Assembly: GCA_022113835.1 (NCBI GenBank)
Contig: JAILWY010000020.1
Span: 1,488,001-1,552,000, forward strand
From: Atopsyche davidsoni
Taxonomy: Eukaryota > Arthropoda > Insecta > Trichoptera > Hydrobiosidae
Direction: 5' to 3'
DNA: 64,000 bases
Made by a program: the position numbers and the translations under genes. Under the pieces are notes generated by a model that made no database searches, was not told the origin of the DNA, and saw nothing but the letters and a program-made list of their open reading frames with translations. The first letter of the stretch is position 1. The number at the start of each line of letters is the position of its first letter. Shown in pieces: positions 35,593 through 47,443 of the stretch.

Positions 35593-36520
35593 TCATTTAT
35601 ATTTGTCAAATTTAAGAGAATAGGCAATGGAGTAGAAAATTAAAAAGATCATACTAAACTTTAATAGGAACCGTGCAAGGCAATATTCAACATTTGCAAA
35701 ATGATAATATGCAAGGGACAGTGTAACTAGAATATAATTGAATAAATATAAAATATTTTTATGGGAACACTGGAATAAAAGGCGTACGGATAATTTCCCC
35801 TCCCCAGACTCAAAATGGCGACAATCTTGACAGATTGAGTTGTAGAGGCAGTCGGGAGTTTTTATCAGGCCATTTTGCAGAAATTCAGACAGACGTAATT
35901 AAAGTTGCTCGTATAACACGGACCGCGTCAAAAACGGACGCATTCAATCATCAATCTTCCCGGTTAATTATCATATAAACTGCCATTTTGCAAAGTTGTA
36001 TTTAATATGCCGACGTTTATTCTTAACATTTTGCTATCTACTTGTAAGCAATACAAACATCCTGAAGTTTTTCAAAAACCGACTCTTGGTTGGGGTTGTG
36101 AAACTTCAACAGTTATGCAATAGTAAAATAATTATAGTATACAATATTTTTAGTTTTTTTTAAATATTTTTTAGTGTCAATAAACAATGCACTTAGGTGA
36201 TAAATTTTCGATAAAATTATACACGTCTGTCGCCTCTGCAAATAGTCCAATGCAGATTTTACTAGAGGTCACTGAGTATAATTATTTTTAACTCAGTCTA
36301 GACTCCAGGCGTTTACCTGTATCGATTAAATATCGGTGGCGATTATATATTATAATTCAGAAATTTAGATTCTATAAAAAAATATTATAAATACAGCATG
36401 TTTTTCAATTTAAAAAAAAAATATTAACTATGTGTTTTAAGTCTGAAATTAACCTAATTTAAACTTACCCCCTAGAGATAAAACAGCAAAACACAATTCA
36501 TTGAATACAATGTGTTTTAA
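35593..36520. other. Non-coding DNA
   Basis: No gene. Three ATGGC/GCCAT words in a 200-bp GC-richer stretch: CAAAATGGCGAC (35,813), GGCCATTTTGC (35,870) and TGCCATTTTGC (35,981). Confidence 0.4.
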
Positions 36521-36524
36521 AGAA

Positions 36525-36700
36525 TAAGAAATATTTTTGACAGAGAGTACTTGGTGGAAATTCATTTTAATATTTTTGAATAAAATACTTGAGTGATTTT
36601 CCACATTTTCGTTTTTATTAGTGACCGGTTTCGCCAACCTTTCACGTTGGCGAAAATCACTAATAAAAACGAAAATGTGGAAAAATAAAGAATACATAAA
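36525..36700 (+). repeat. Dispersed repeat with an 80-bp palindrome
   Basis: Copy of the family at 24,495 and 45,055. It ends in an 80-bp foldback (36,601-36,680) with perfect 24-bp outer arms (CCACATTTTCGTTTTTATTA and TAATAAAAACGAAAATGTGG plus TGA/TCA neighbours), then an inner stem CGCCAAC/GTTGGCG with loop CTTTCAC. The left side carries GTGACCGGTTTCGCC, also present at 45,135. Confidence 0.75.
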
Positions 36701-39227
36701 TGTAAGAAACGAGGAAAACGACCCTTTTTATTAAACAGGTAAGATCTAAATACACACTCGGTTGTTGTAACCTGGCGCCATATCCAATTCAACCGTTGCG
36801 GCTATTGGAAATACAATAAATCTGTATCTGCAATAAATTGGTTCATTTTTTTATGAAAATACTAAATCTGATTAAATTCAATCAAATTTATGATATAATT
36901 GAGTTATTTTTTACTAAACTGTTTTGCTATTTATAAATCAACACCAAAAAGGATTATAAACTGTTATATATTTTCTACGAAGAGCAATTTATCACATAAA
37001 TTCGGTTTCCGAGCACGACCGTAGAAAAAAAAAAAAAAAACGATCGATCCTCACTCCGACAATTATTTAATTCAATTGATACGCGTATTACCCGGTGTGT
37101 ATTATATTGTTCAAAATTATAATGACAAAGAGATTTAAATCAAACATAATCCGGGCGATTTGTGTGTTTGGCATATAAATCTATCAAAAGCACAAAGATG
37201 AGGGGCACAATGGGCCATAATTCACCGTGATGGTGAAAAGGATCTCCCCGGCGCACAAAGGTGGCCCCAGCCTCCCCGCGAAGCCTACTTTGGGCGGGCC
37301 TTGTGTACGCTGGATGGATATTTCTATATATCCATAGAGAACTACATCAATCATCACAATGGGACACGGTTCGAATCCTTGTAAACATGCTCGGCAAAGT
37401 GCGCTTCGGTTATCTCCGAGATTAGATTTCATGGTTTACAGTCTGCTCTATACATTTTTTTTTTATAATTTACATGCTTAATTGTACTGAAAGATGTGAA
37501 AAAGAGTGAATATTTGATCGACTAAAAAATATATATATATAGATAAAAGTACCTTTGTATTATGTCTTCACATTTGCATCACTAGTTTGATCATTTTCTA
37601 GTCCGTTTTGCGAAAAATCGACGGCACCAATCAAAAATATTTAAATGCAATAAGTTTGATACATTTCTTCTTCCGAACAAAATATGTTTTTATTTCATAT
37701 AAATTTATTATTAATATGATAAATATGTGTTTTTCCGATTGAAGTGTGGGAATTTGGAGATTCGTCATGTCCCTGTTCTAAGAGTCCTAAACATTTAAAA
37801 GTCTTTTTTTCAATTGGAATTAAATGATTAAATATAAAACGTGTGCGATATATTATTTTAAAAATTTAAAAAAAAAAACACTTTAACAAACTTCGGTTTT
37901 GAAAAGTCGTCATTTTATCCAATTTTTCAACATCTTCAAGATTTAATTTTACCCTGAAAATGGACGTTAATTAAATAATAAAAAATTGATAAATATAATT
38001 AATAGTTTTTTCAATACTCTGTAAAAGAATTAACTTTCGATATAGAATGATAAAGTGACAATTAAATTATTTAAATGACACGATTTCGCCGGGTAATGGA
38101 CTGCCTCTGGTGTCCAACCGGACACCAGAGGCAATTAAAAGGCTGAAAGCAACTGCCTTAACTAAACTGTTTGCAAATAATTTTAATAAACCCAATGTGA
38201 AGACAATATACAAAGGTACCTTTATCATTATAATAATGGATCTTCACGAATCAAATGCCTTGTCCCTCACCAAGAAAAAAAATAAAAAATAATAATAATA
38301 ATTACTTGCGAAGTACAATGTTTCATAAATATTAAACATAAATTATTTAAATAAATCAAGGGTTGTGAACTGAAAAATAAATATTGTTTTCAACACGTGT
38401 TACGTAAAATCCACATTGTTTAGTATTATTTTCAGTATATCAGTTTTTCTGAAACACGTCTAATTTATTCAATGGCGTGCGGTTTATTCAAGTCAAAAAA
38501 AAAATAAGCTTACACGTAAATATTTTTATTATATTTATCATGTAAGATTATGATAATAATAATAATAATACATATTACAATAGTGCTGAAATTTTAAATT
38601 TATATTAAACTTTAATAAAAACCGTTTTTCAGTAACTGTACCATGACTGCAAATAAACAAGAATATTTTAAACGCCTGTATATTTTTATTGATATGTGCT
38701 TATAGAGACATTTTCAAGTAATGATCCAGTTTCATGAGTTAGCGCCCCCCCGCTGAAACCCCTAGAGAATGGAGCAACCCCTGAAGCGGCTGAACATCCA
38801 AGAAGTCAAAGCAGAACACCGATGTTCGCTAAGCGAGTGTAAGGGGTGCTGTCATAAAATACAGATAATGCGTAAATTTCAAGTCACGCTTCCTATGGAA
38901 AGTGCGTTTAACGATGACGAGCAACTTTTCCTACTGTACTCAAATTATGACATATTTTTCAGACAATACAGCCTGACATGTTAATAACGCAGAACTGAAA
39001 ATATCGCAAAATTTTTCGTGAAAACAAACCATTTTCAGGTGATAATTCAGCCGCCTCGATAAACGTCGACATTCTATATAATTTTATACTAAATATGTTT
39101 TTATATAATCATTTAGATGTTTTTATGATTGTTTGTATTACATATAAATTTAATATATTTTTTAAAAATTATATTTTTTAAACCTTTCTATTCATTTGCA
39201 TATCTTTGTTGGTGTTTTATTATATTA
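36701..39227. other. Mostly AT-rich non-coding DNA
   Basis: No gene recognised in 2.5 kb. At 37,180-37,440 a GC-richer stretch includes GGTTCGAATCC, a B-box-like word, without a matching A box. An inverted pair TGGTGTCCAACCGGACACCA lies at 38,109. A GGCGTGCGG word at 38,463 resembles the end of the MITE at 2,950. Confidence 0.45.
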
Positions 39228-39895
39228 CTAGAAATGTAGCCCGTCATGAAATGACGTATTCGATGAACGATGCAATAGTGTTTGAACATATGTTTGGCTG
39301 ACAATTAGATGAATATTTGATTTCATTTTGTACACATATATTTTGATTGACCGGATATTAATTTCGAAAAGCCATTCTAGGAAATATCACATCTCGTGTC
39401 GCAAACAACGAATCACTTTCACAGCACTGTTTTTTATTAGATGCAGTCTTTATCACGCTCAATTGTGCTATTCTTTTTTAATTACGTATGCTGTGCTTAG
39501 ACAGTGTTATTTTTTTAGGAGGGATTTTAAGTTATTAATGATGTGATTAATAATTTCTAATGCAACTAAAAAATAAAATTGGTATTTGCGTCAAGCTGAC
39601 ATAAACTGGAAATTTCTTAGAAGCATCATATTTTGTTTTTTTGTAAAAATTTTAAATTTGAAATTCTCGCTGTCAACAACAGAATCATATAATTCGTACA
39701 TAAAGCATATTTGATAGTTTTATTTAATTAGTTTATGAATAAAAATATTATCCTATCGTCTTGAAATTCGGCACATAACTGCGAAAAAACTTACTGAACT
39801 TACGTGCAAAAAATCAGCGTTGTATCTTTTAAGATATTCTATAGAGAACCAAAAAATGAAACATACACACACACAATGGCTATTATTATAGTAGA
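39228..39895 (-). mobile_element. Non-autonomous Helitron, copy 6 (minus)
   Basis: Full-length minus-strand copy. The 3' end on the left (CTAG reversed at 39,228-39,231) has the CGTCATTT-type hairpin beside it, and the 5' end on the right reads TATTATTATAGTAGA. It matches copies 1 and 2 throughout, including the decayed coding start. Confidence 0.85.
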
Positions 39896-40620
39896 TAAAT
39901 AGCAATACTTTCTATTTTCACTCCTAACAATACCAAGCAATTCCGTTGGTGTTTTAAAAGCTCTCTCTATTTCTAAGATCAATAGTATAAAACTTTTCGT
40001 ACGGGTTGTTAAAATTTTCAATAATATTCTTGCTAAGTAGGTTTATATTATTATGTAAGGTAAACTTCGGCGGGCTTCGTTCAAAGTTAATATGCGAATT
40101 CCAGAAGACAAATATCACCGAGACGTCAACCCTTTTTAAGTTCACATAATATTCTGAAAAAGGCTATTTATAAAAAGGTTTAACGGCGGGTCCCGAATAA
40201 GGTGGGAAGCCATGAGAGCCTCCTACAAGCCTATCGCAGTCAATATAAAGAGATATATATATATATATATATATATAAAAGAGAAATACGAAAAAAAAGA
40301 AACCCTTCAAACATACATCTCGAGCGGGGGTGAAAAGTATATTTGCAACTGAAATACCTTGATGTTATTTCGCTCACAGGAATAAGGCAGGTAAGGTCGG
40401 GGTGGGTCGGGCGAAAAGTCGACATTTCTCTATTGTTGTTGTTATTATTAAAGTCCCCGAGTTGTGAAACACGCTGTAGAAGCTTTCGGGTAAATTGTGA
40501 AGAACCGTTTTGTGTGTATGCCGCAGTTTTGAACCGCAATATTTGAAGAAACCCAAAAATTATTTACCAGCTTGATTTTGTAAGTTTGATATATAAGTTT
40601 AACCTCCCGCCGCACTCTCT
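39896..40620. other. Non-coding, with (AT)n
   Basis: No gene. AT dinucleotide run at 40,253-40,277. A GC-richer, non-repetitive stretch at 40,330-40,540 has only short overlapping frames. Confidence 0.45.
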
Positions 40621-40624
40621 ATTG

Positions 40625-40918
40625 TGTGCCCCGAGCGAATGTAAAGGATCGGCAACGCAGTAGGAATGATGTGTTCTGGATGTATGTACCTTGCGGAGTA
40701 AGGAGGCTTCTGATTTTCTTTCTGCAGAACGAATATCAAATCTAAATGCCAAAGCTTTGTGAGGAAAGAAACGTGCAACGATCTTGCAGACCCTGAATAT
40801 AAACCTGTGGTGTATCTAAACCTCGGGGACCATATGAAAACCATGAAAATACAAACATATTTTCAGTGAGATGGTCACCAACCTCCTCTGAGAAGAGGCA
40901 ACAGAAAAAGAAGATAAA
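40625..40918 (+). mobile_element. LINE-family 3' segment
   Basis: Same order of phrases as 7,005-7,590 (CCCCGAGCG, GTGTTCTGGATG, ATATCAAATCTAAATGCC), ending in GATGGTCACCAACCTCCTC and AAAAAGAAGAT. Uninterrupted, so it shows what the 7-kb copy looked like before the hAT insertion. No intact frame. Confidence 0.5.
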
Positions 40919-41120
40919 TAGTACTACATATTTTATTTTTATTCAAACGGACTTTTTATTTTTTCTATCTTTTATATGTCAGTTTTAATAACACAATAAA
41001 TCAAATTATAAACCTTTTGTATTGCATGTTTAATATAAAATATTATTACGTATGTCTATTTTTTTATTGAACGTCAATCAGATGCGTATTTATTACCCAT
41101 TACGGGTTTATTATATTATT

Positions 41121-41305
41121 ACTAATATGATTAGGCACATATGTTCATACATAGAAGATGATTTAAAGAAACTCAATGATTGTTAAAAATTCTCGATAAA
41201 CGGAAGTGATTCGTTAGTACAAGGGTTAGTACACCGGCCATGTAAGCCAGAGTGTTTCTTTAAATCATCTTCTATGTATGAACTAATGTGCCTAATCATA
41301 TTAGT
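41121..41305 (+). mobile_element. tRNA-SINE core inside a 53-bp TIR element
   Basis: The left arm (ACTAATATGATTAGGCACAT and onward, 41,121-41,174) and right arm (41,251-41,305) are near-perfect inverted repeats of about 53 bp. The 76-bp centre is the family's TGATTGTTAAAAATTCTCG flank plus the 5' half of the tRNA-Thr-like body (41,206-41,250), cut before the B box. It looks like a MITE but its core is a retroposon. Confidence 0.8.
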
Positions 41306-42770
41306 TATAAAATATCATTATCAAAAACATCCTAAAAAATACGTTACTTAATATTTACGTTGTTAAATCAATTTTTTTTTTACATACACAGGTATATTGT
41401 ATAAACAGCGTATTTCAATAATCGATGCAACGACGACAGTTATTTATTTATTTTTCATTCAAGGCACAATGGTTCTGCGCTGAAATATTTTAATCACAGT
41501 AAACCTGTGTGGGTGATAAATGCGGATTTATTAAAAAATGCTTAATATTAATCATCGGAGAAATATTTAATTTGCTCCGGGAGGTTTGTGTATTGTGTTT
41601 ATTATCACTCTTTTTGTCGTCAATTCTCGGGGGGTGGAAATCCTGTTTATTTCTCGGATTTCGAAATACTTTAGCTTGGCAAAGCCTTTGGGGTGAACTC
41701 CGCTCCAACCCCCTCGGCGTTTCAGGACCAAAATATTATAATCTTTCAAAATTATTTGCGAACTTATTTACTGTCTGAACTTGTATTCGTTTATCTCCAT
41801 TTCGGGGGGAGGAAGACAGACATCAAAGCAATCTGAACGAGAAGGCTGTAACCACACTACTCTATAAGAGTAGGAAGACGCGGGATCGAGAGAAACAGAC
41901 GAGCAAGAGGTTTTCAATAATTGTGGATGTGTTTTGTTTGTTTCTCGCTAATGAGGACAGCAGTTTTTTTTTTTGTTTCAATCGTTATTTCTTTATCAAT
42001 TATACATAAGAAGTTTCAAAAATCACACTTATTTAAAAGACCAGAAACTCGCAAGCTCTAGAGAAACAAAAAAGCAAGCGGTTTATAATAATTATACGCA
42101 ATTGTGGCTATCTTCCTAAAATATGATGCAATATAGTTAATGCGTATTGTTAAACTCATATATCCAATTATTATTTTTAAAATAATAACAGGAATAAAGT
42201 ATATAAAATAATTTTAAAAAAATGTATTTATATATGTCAATCGATTAAATTAATGTTGCATAAAATTATTTATTATTTAATACAAAATTTACAACACTAA
42301 AAAGCTGCAATATTTAGAGTCGATTCATGGCAAAGTTTTCATGTTATAAAGGTTTTTGATGCATTCATAAGTTTTAAGGGTAAAAATGCATTCGGTTAAT
42401 GAGTCTCGAGCCGCGTCAACATATTTTGATTTCGAGTTCACTGTTTCGCGACGCTCCGGTAGAGTAACCGAAACGTGCCAAAAGTAGCGAAATTTCATAA
42501 ATATCAACATAAAACAGATTTTATTTTTTAATAACGTTAAAATCTAAGCAAAGAAACAGCATGGGCTATATTTTAGCTATTATTTTGATACAAACTATGA
42601 GTACAGGTTTTCTACGTCGAGGGTCACGTGAGGTCAACCCCGATCATTTCACCGTGATATATTTCGGGAGGAGGATGTTTATGCTCTCCAATCTAAGCCC
42701 ACACACCGAATGTAACTTGTTTTTTTTTTTTTATTCTTCTTGTTTCACAAGGAATCTGTGATCTTCATGA
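41306..42770. other. Non-coding DNA
   Basis: No gene recognised. The 89-residue frame at 41,509-41,778 crosses a GC-richer patch that also has a frame on the other strand; neither is protein-like. Confidence 0.45.
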
Positions 42771-43480
42771 ACCCCCCCCCCCTCCCCCATGCCCCCCTCC
42801 CGTTTCCCGGAGAAGGACGGGGGAGTGGATAACGGGGCGAGCTGATGGAAACTGAGGGAAGCGACACTCACCTCGGCCGCGAGGTCCGGAGAAGGCGCGG
42901 GCTCCGAAGATACGGCGATATCGATTCAAATTCCAACCACCATTTTGCGGGGCGACCGGCCGCGAGCCATCATGCCGCCATAAACATTGAGAAAAACGAG
43001 GAAGAAAAAATAAAAATAATAATAATAAAACAAAAAAAAACAACACTCGCGACAAATCGGACGAATCGGAGCGCGAGCCTCGCGTCCGCCCCGGAGGACT
43101 CCGGCGGAGGCTTCTCGGGGAGGGTTTTTTTTTTTTTTTTTTTTTTTTTTCGCGTGCTCCGCGGGGGCCCGTGGCTGGCGCTGGTGCACGTCCGGCTGCG
43201 CAGGACAGCTCGAGCCGACTGAGGGGCCCGTCGGTCCTGTCCGCGGGCTCGGCCTCTCTCGCTCACCGGCGGGCGTGTTCGATAATGCCCGGCGAGGGCC
43301 CGCGTGTGCGGAAAAGCCGCCGATCGATCGCCGCCACGGTGGCAGCACTGCGCGGAAACGCGGAGCCTCCTCTTCTTCTTCTCGATTTTCTCTCTCACGA
43401 GAGAGAGATATTCTGTTTCCAGGGAGTCGATGCAAATGCGAAGGAGCTCTCGCTGCATGTGAAATAAACGTTGTCTCCAA
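42770..43480. promoter_or_regulatory. Large CpG island, putative promoter
   Basis: About 700 bp of very GC/CpG-rich DNA, the largest such block in the window. It has a C run at 42,772-42,782, CACCATTTTGCGG near 42,950, an A-rich stretch, a T run of about 24 after GGGGAGGG (43,127), and GAGAGAGAGA near 43,400. Frames of 100-186 residues occur on both strands but are Arg/Pro/Ser-rich or homopolymeric and do not resemble proteins. Best read as a promoter or first non-coding exon of a transcript whose exons I cannot see. Confidence 0.4.
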
Positions 43481-43769
43481 AACCATTTGGTTTTATTTTA
43501 TTACAATAAAAAGGAGTATTACAAAATAAATATCAGTTCAGTTTAATGCAAAGCACTCATTCCGAGCACTGTCGATATTAAAATTCTACAATAGGCGTGA
43601 CGACAGTATCAAAGAATCAAAGAAATAATTATTTTAAGGGAAAATACATATTAAAAGGATTTAAAAAACTGATTTAGTTTTGTTTAAAAATCTAAGATTA
43701 ATAAGATTTTCAACAAATTAAAAGGTTAAAATACTGCAATCGGCCATTTTGACTGAAACACCAATCACA

Positions 43770-43900
43770 GCGCATGACGTCATACCACCGTAAACAACTC
43801 TATGGTATTCAAATTGGTCTATGGTTTTCAATGCAAACACAATGACACGCCAGTTGAAATGTTAGTTAATGACGTCAGAGCGGACGCGATGACGTCACGC
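43770..43900. promoter_or_regulatory. Cluster of three CRE sites
   Basis: TGACGTCA occurs at 43,775-43,782, 43,870-43,877 and 43,890-43,897, the last two 20 bp apart, with CpG-rich words between and after them (CGGACGCGA, CGCCTCGCGATGTCGCG). A CCAAT word lies at 43,761. Typical of CREB/ATF-responsive promoters; about 300 bp from the CpG island. Confidence 0.45.
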
Positions 43901-44064
43901 CTCGCGATGTCGCGTTTTCGCGCACTTTTGAAAAAATATTATAAAAATGGCTTTAAACATCGTTAAACTCTAGTTTTTTACCGAAATAAAGTTTTTTTCG
44001 TAAATAGTAAACGTGTACCCCCATTATGGAAGAGGATTTGAAAATCTTTCGTCATGCCTATTCG

Positions 44065-45015
44065 CATGAAATTTCCAGAGAATCGATGCTTTATTATTTG
44101 ATATTCTGTGCTTCATGGTGCTTTATACAAAGCCCTCAATCCTAGCACTGTCCATTATATATTATAACTTCTCTGTCAAGTATCGAATCTGTTGTTTTTC
44201 CGATGTTAAACTTCAACAATTCGCAAGTTTTCCAGAGTCAATGCTTTATTATTTGATATTCATTGCTTCATGGCGCTTCATACAAAGCCCTCAATTCGAT
44301 CACTGTCGCTACTCTGATATTAAAATTCAACAATTCGCAAGTTTCCCAGATTGAACGCTTTATTATTTGATATTCTTTGCTTCATGGTGCTGTATACAAA
44401 GCCCTCAATCCTAGCACGGTCCATTTTATATTAGAGCTTCTTTGTCAAGTATCAAATCTGTCGCTTTTACGATACTAAAATTCAACAATTCACAAGTTTT
44501 CCAGATTCAATTATTTTTTATTTGATATTCTTTGCTCAAAGCACTCATTCCGAGCACTGTCGATATTAAAATTCAACAACTCGCATGTTTCATGTGATAC
44601 TCCTTTTCAATATTTATGACAGATAGTACTTGGTGGAATTCCTATTCCTTTTCCAGAGTCAATACTTTTTTATTTGATAGTCTTTGCTTCGTGACGCTTT
44701 ATACAAAGCCCTCAATCCGATCACTGTCGCTACTCTGATATTAAAATTCAACAATTTGCAAGTTTTCCAGAGTCATTATTATTATTTAATACTCTTTGCT
44801 TCGTGGTGTGCTTTATACGAAGCCCTCAATCCTAGCACTTTCCATTACATATTATAGCTTCTTTATCAAGTATCGAATCTGTCATTTTTCCGATATTAAA
44901 ATTCAACAATTCAAAACTTTTCCAGATTCAATGCTTTATGATTTGATATTCTTTGCTTCATGGCGCTTTATACAAAGCCTTCATTCCAAGCACTGTCCAT
45001 TTTATATTAGAGAAC
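44065..45015. repeat. Satellite-like array, alternating 155/115-bp units
   Basis: The phrase TTCCAGA(G/T)TCAATGCTTTAT recurs at about 44,072, 44,229, 44,345, 44,500, 44,651, 44,766 and 44,920. Spacing alternates at about 156, 116, 155, (interrupted), 115 and 154. Each unit has TTTGATATTC, TTTGCTTCATGG and ACAAAGCCCTCAAT. Long units contain a TATTATA...CAAGTATCGAATCTGT insert that short ones lack. A fragment of another repeat (about 44,608-44,645) breaks the array. A related single piece lies at 43,547-43,600. The frames inside are not genes. Confidence 0.85.
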
Positions 45016-45054
45016 TTGGAATGTTAAGTGTCGAATCTGTATCGTATGTAATAA

Positions 45055-45160
45055 TTAATATTTTTAACAGAGAGTACTTGCTGAATTTCCATTTTAGCAT
45101 TTGAGTGATTTTTCCACGTGTTAATTTTTATTGGTGACCGGTTTCGCCAAAGTGAAAGGA
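45055..45160 (+). repeat. Dispersed repeat (GAGAGTACTTG family), plus copy
   Basis: Matches the repeat at 36,525: ACAGAGAGTACTTGCTG, TTTGAGTGATTTTTCCAC, GGTGACCGGTTTCGCC. It lies directly after the satellite array. Confidence 0.65.
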
Positions 45161-47280
45161 CCAACGAAAAAAAAAATTGTTCTTAAGCAGAATTTTTTTT
45201 TTATTTGCATATAGTGACGAGGCCTGAAAAAAAAGGGGTTTTTTTTGGGAGCAAAAAAGTGTGCCCCATAAAGTGACGGTGAAAATCAAAAACGCTGAAT
45301 TGGATCAAGAAAAAGGCTTTGTCAAAGTATACTATATTGCTATATATAATTCTACTATATTGCGACCCCTATTGTGAGGGAAAACATCGACAACAGGGGA
45401 TGTTGACAAGGAATGCCTGCCAAATGCGTTTAATGGGAAAACTTGCTGCAATGATATTTTGTGGATCTGTCTTAGTCAATAAAAAAGTGTAGGGCTTTGT
45501 TTTTGCTTTTGGACCTTCAGGCAGTTTATATAATATATTTTTCTATTTATATACTGTCATCTGGTAATAAATATTTTATTAAGAAATTTTCAATAAATAT
45601 ACATAATATCTTGAAATTTGACAACGTAAATAATAATAAATGTAAACGTATTGTTTTTAATAACAACAAGTTTTTATTTAAACTGCATTTTCTACTAAAG
45701 ATAATGTGATTAATAACTAAAAATTACGATGGATTAAACAAGTAAATTGTATATTTGGCAGCCTTTTGCGTTATATTTTGAACCCCTTAACATTTCGGTC
45801 TCGGTACCGGAGGCGTTTTAAGAGATTCGGAAACGTCGGAGGAATAAAAATATTACATCACCCAAGAACGAAGTAAATCATATATATAATAGTACAATAT
45901 TTTTTCATGTTTAATATAATCAATAAAATCATATCTCACCGTTAGAAAGATCGAGGGGTTGGCTTTATTAATTAGAAAGCACGAAAAACGACTCTGAGCA
46001 AATATGGAGTCCGTGTCTAGAAAAATATAACAGCGAAAATATTTATATTCAGTGAGACCCACTGCATGTCAAATGTGTTTTTAATGAAGTCACCAAGCTC
46101 CTCTGAGGGGAGGACCTCCAAAAAGAAGACCAATGAAGGAAAAAAACTTACCTAACAGTGAATCAGGTCATCAGAGATGGATCAGGTTATGGAGACGACC
46201 AGATCCTCATTCATGGCTGCACTAAGCACACACTGGCACTGATAGATCATTCGTAGACCTTATTTGACGATCGAGTATAAAATAAACACTTTTATCAATA
46301 ATTTTTACGTATAAACCAATAAAATCAGTTTTCACTTCATTAATCAAAATAAACCAGTTCACTAATTATTGCACAATTGCTTATGTCAACATTTGTTTTT
46401 CTTGGACTAATTTTTAAGTCTTGCTTTTTAAATTAACTATTCAAAGGGAATAATTGTAAATTAGAATATTTTTTTTACGCGTATTGTTTGTAACTGAGAA
46501 GTTTGAAGAATATTTCCGATTGTTATGGTTTTTTTTTTATAAACAAAGACGAAATTTAAGTAACCGCGAAAACTGTTCACCATTTTCTGAAACTGAGCAT
46601 AAAAGTTGCCATACTTTTAAAATGTTTATTATTGATGTATAATCATGAATGTGCTTTGATTTTTTTATTATGTTTATTAAAAAATGGTATTTTTTTTACA
46701 AACAAAGTAATATAATACTATTGTATTTATCATTTTTATGCATACATTTATTAAATTTGATGCTTTGATTGATTGATTAAATTAAATCTGATTGGTAAAA
46801 ACTTTGAACGGAAAATTTTCTAACCTATTTAACTTTGCAAACAATCAATTCGATTAAAATTAAAATTAAAACGGACTTATATGGATTATTTATATTGTTA
46901 ATAATGGGTTAACCGCATAACAATTAATAATCTTGCATAATAATGTGCAAAGAAATAAAATTCCTCACAATAGTAAAAAAGCGTAAAGTCTCTCATTCTG
47001 GCCATATTTTTCGAAACAATATATATATTTATAAATAGTACAGTTAATTTATTTAAAAAAATTATAAAAAAGGGAAAAGAAAAAAATACACTTTAGTAGA
47101 TATAGTATTTACGCCAGTAGCTGAAAGTAAAAAGTATTGCCAAATGAGTGAGACTAGCCCATGATAAATATTTATTCATTGAAATGTTTACCAATATGCC
47201 ATAAGAGAGGTACTGAAAGAAGAAAAATAACTATTTTTTTTTATTTCATATTATGGTGTAGTGCTGTCTTCAGTTTTTAA
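45161..47280. other. AT-rich non-coding DNA
   Basis: No gene recognised. A LINE-type tail fragment (AATGAAGTCACCAAGCTCCTC) lies at about 46,083-46,130. The rest is very AT-rich with short homopolymer runs. Confidence 0.5.
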
Positions 47281-47338
47281 GTGCAAATTATTTATTTATA
47301 ATGCCACACTGAACGCTTCGTGTGTCACGTTGGCAGTC

Positions 47339-47359
47339 ATGGCCGAAGGTAATCGATGA
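47339..47359 (+). other. Upstream short ORF or alternative first exon
   Basis: ATG GCC GAA GGT AAT CGA TGA encodes six residues, 85 bp upstream of the CEP43-like start. After ATGGCCGAAG comes GTAATC, a possible splice donor in phase 1. It could be an upstream ORF dampening CEP43 translation, or a first coding exon spliced elsewhere (see the candidate exon at 52,051). Confidence 0.25.
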
Positions 47360-47443
47360 AGTATTTTGACTTTTGACGTTCGTAAACAAAACGTTTTAAT
47401 GTCTATTTATCCGATCGAAACGTTAATAAATTAACGTAGAAAC

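Noticed and set aside
42926..43486. 186-residue minus-strand frame, and 162-, 125- and 98-residue frames overlapping it
   Set aside because: They come from an extremely GC-rich island with homopolymer tracts. The predicted proteins are Arg/Pro/Ser-rich with Lys or Phe runs and exist on both strands at once, which is a composition effect.
44115..45104. Two related frames (79 and 102 residues) with shared phrases
   Set aside because: They lie inside the tandem satellite array; the similarity reflects the DNA repeat, not protein conservation.
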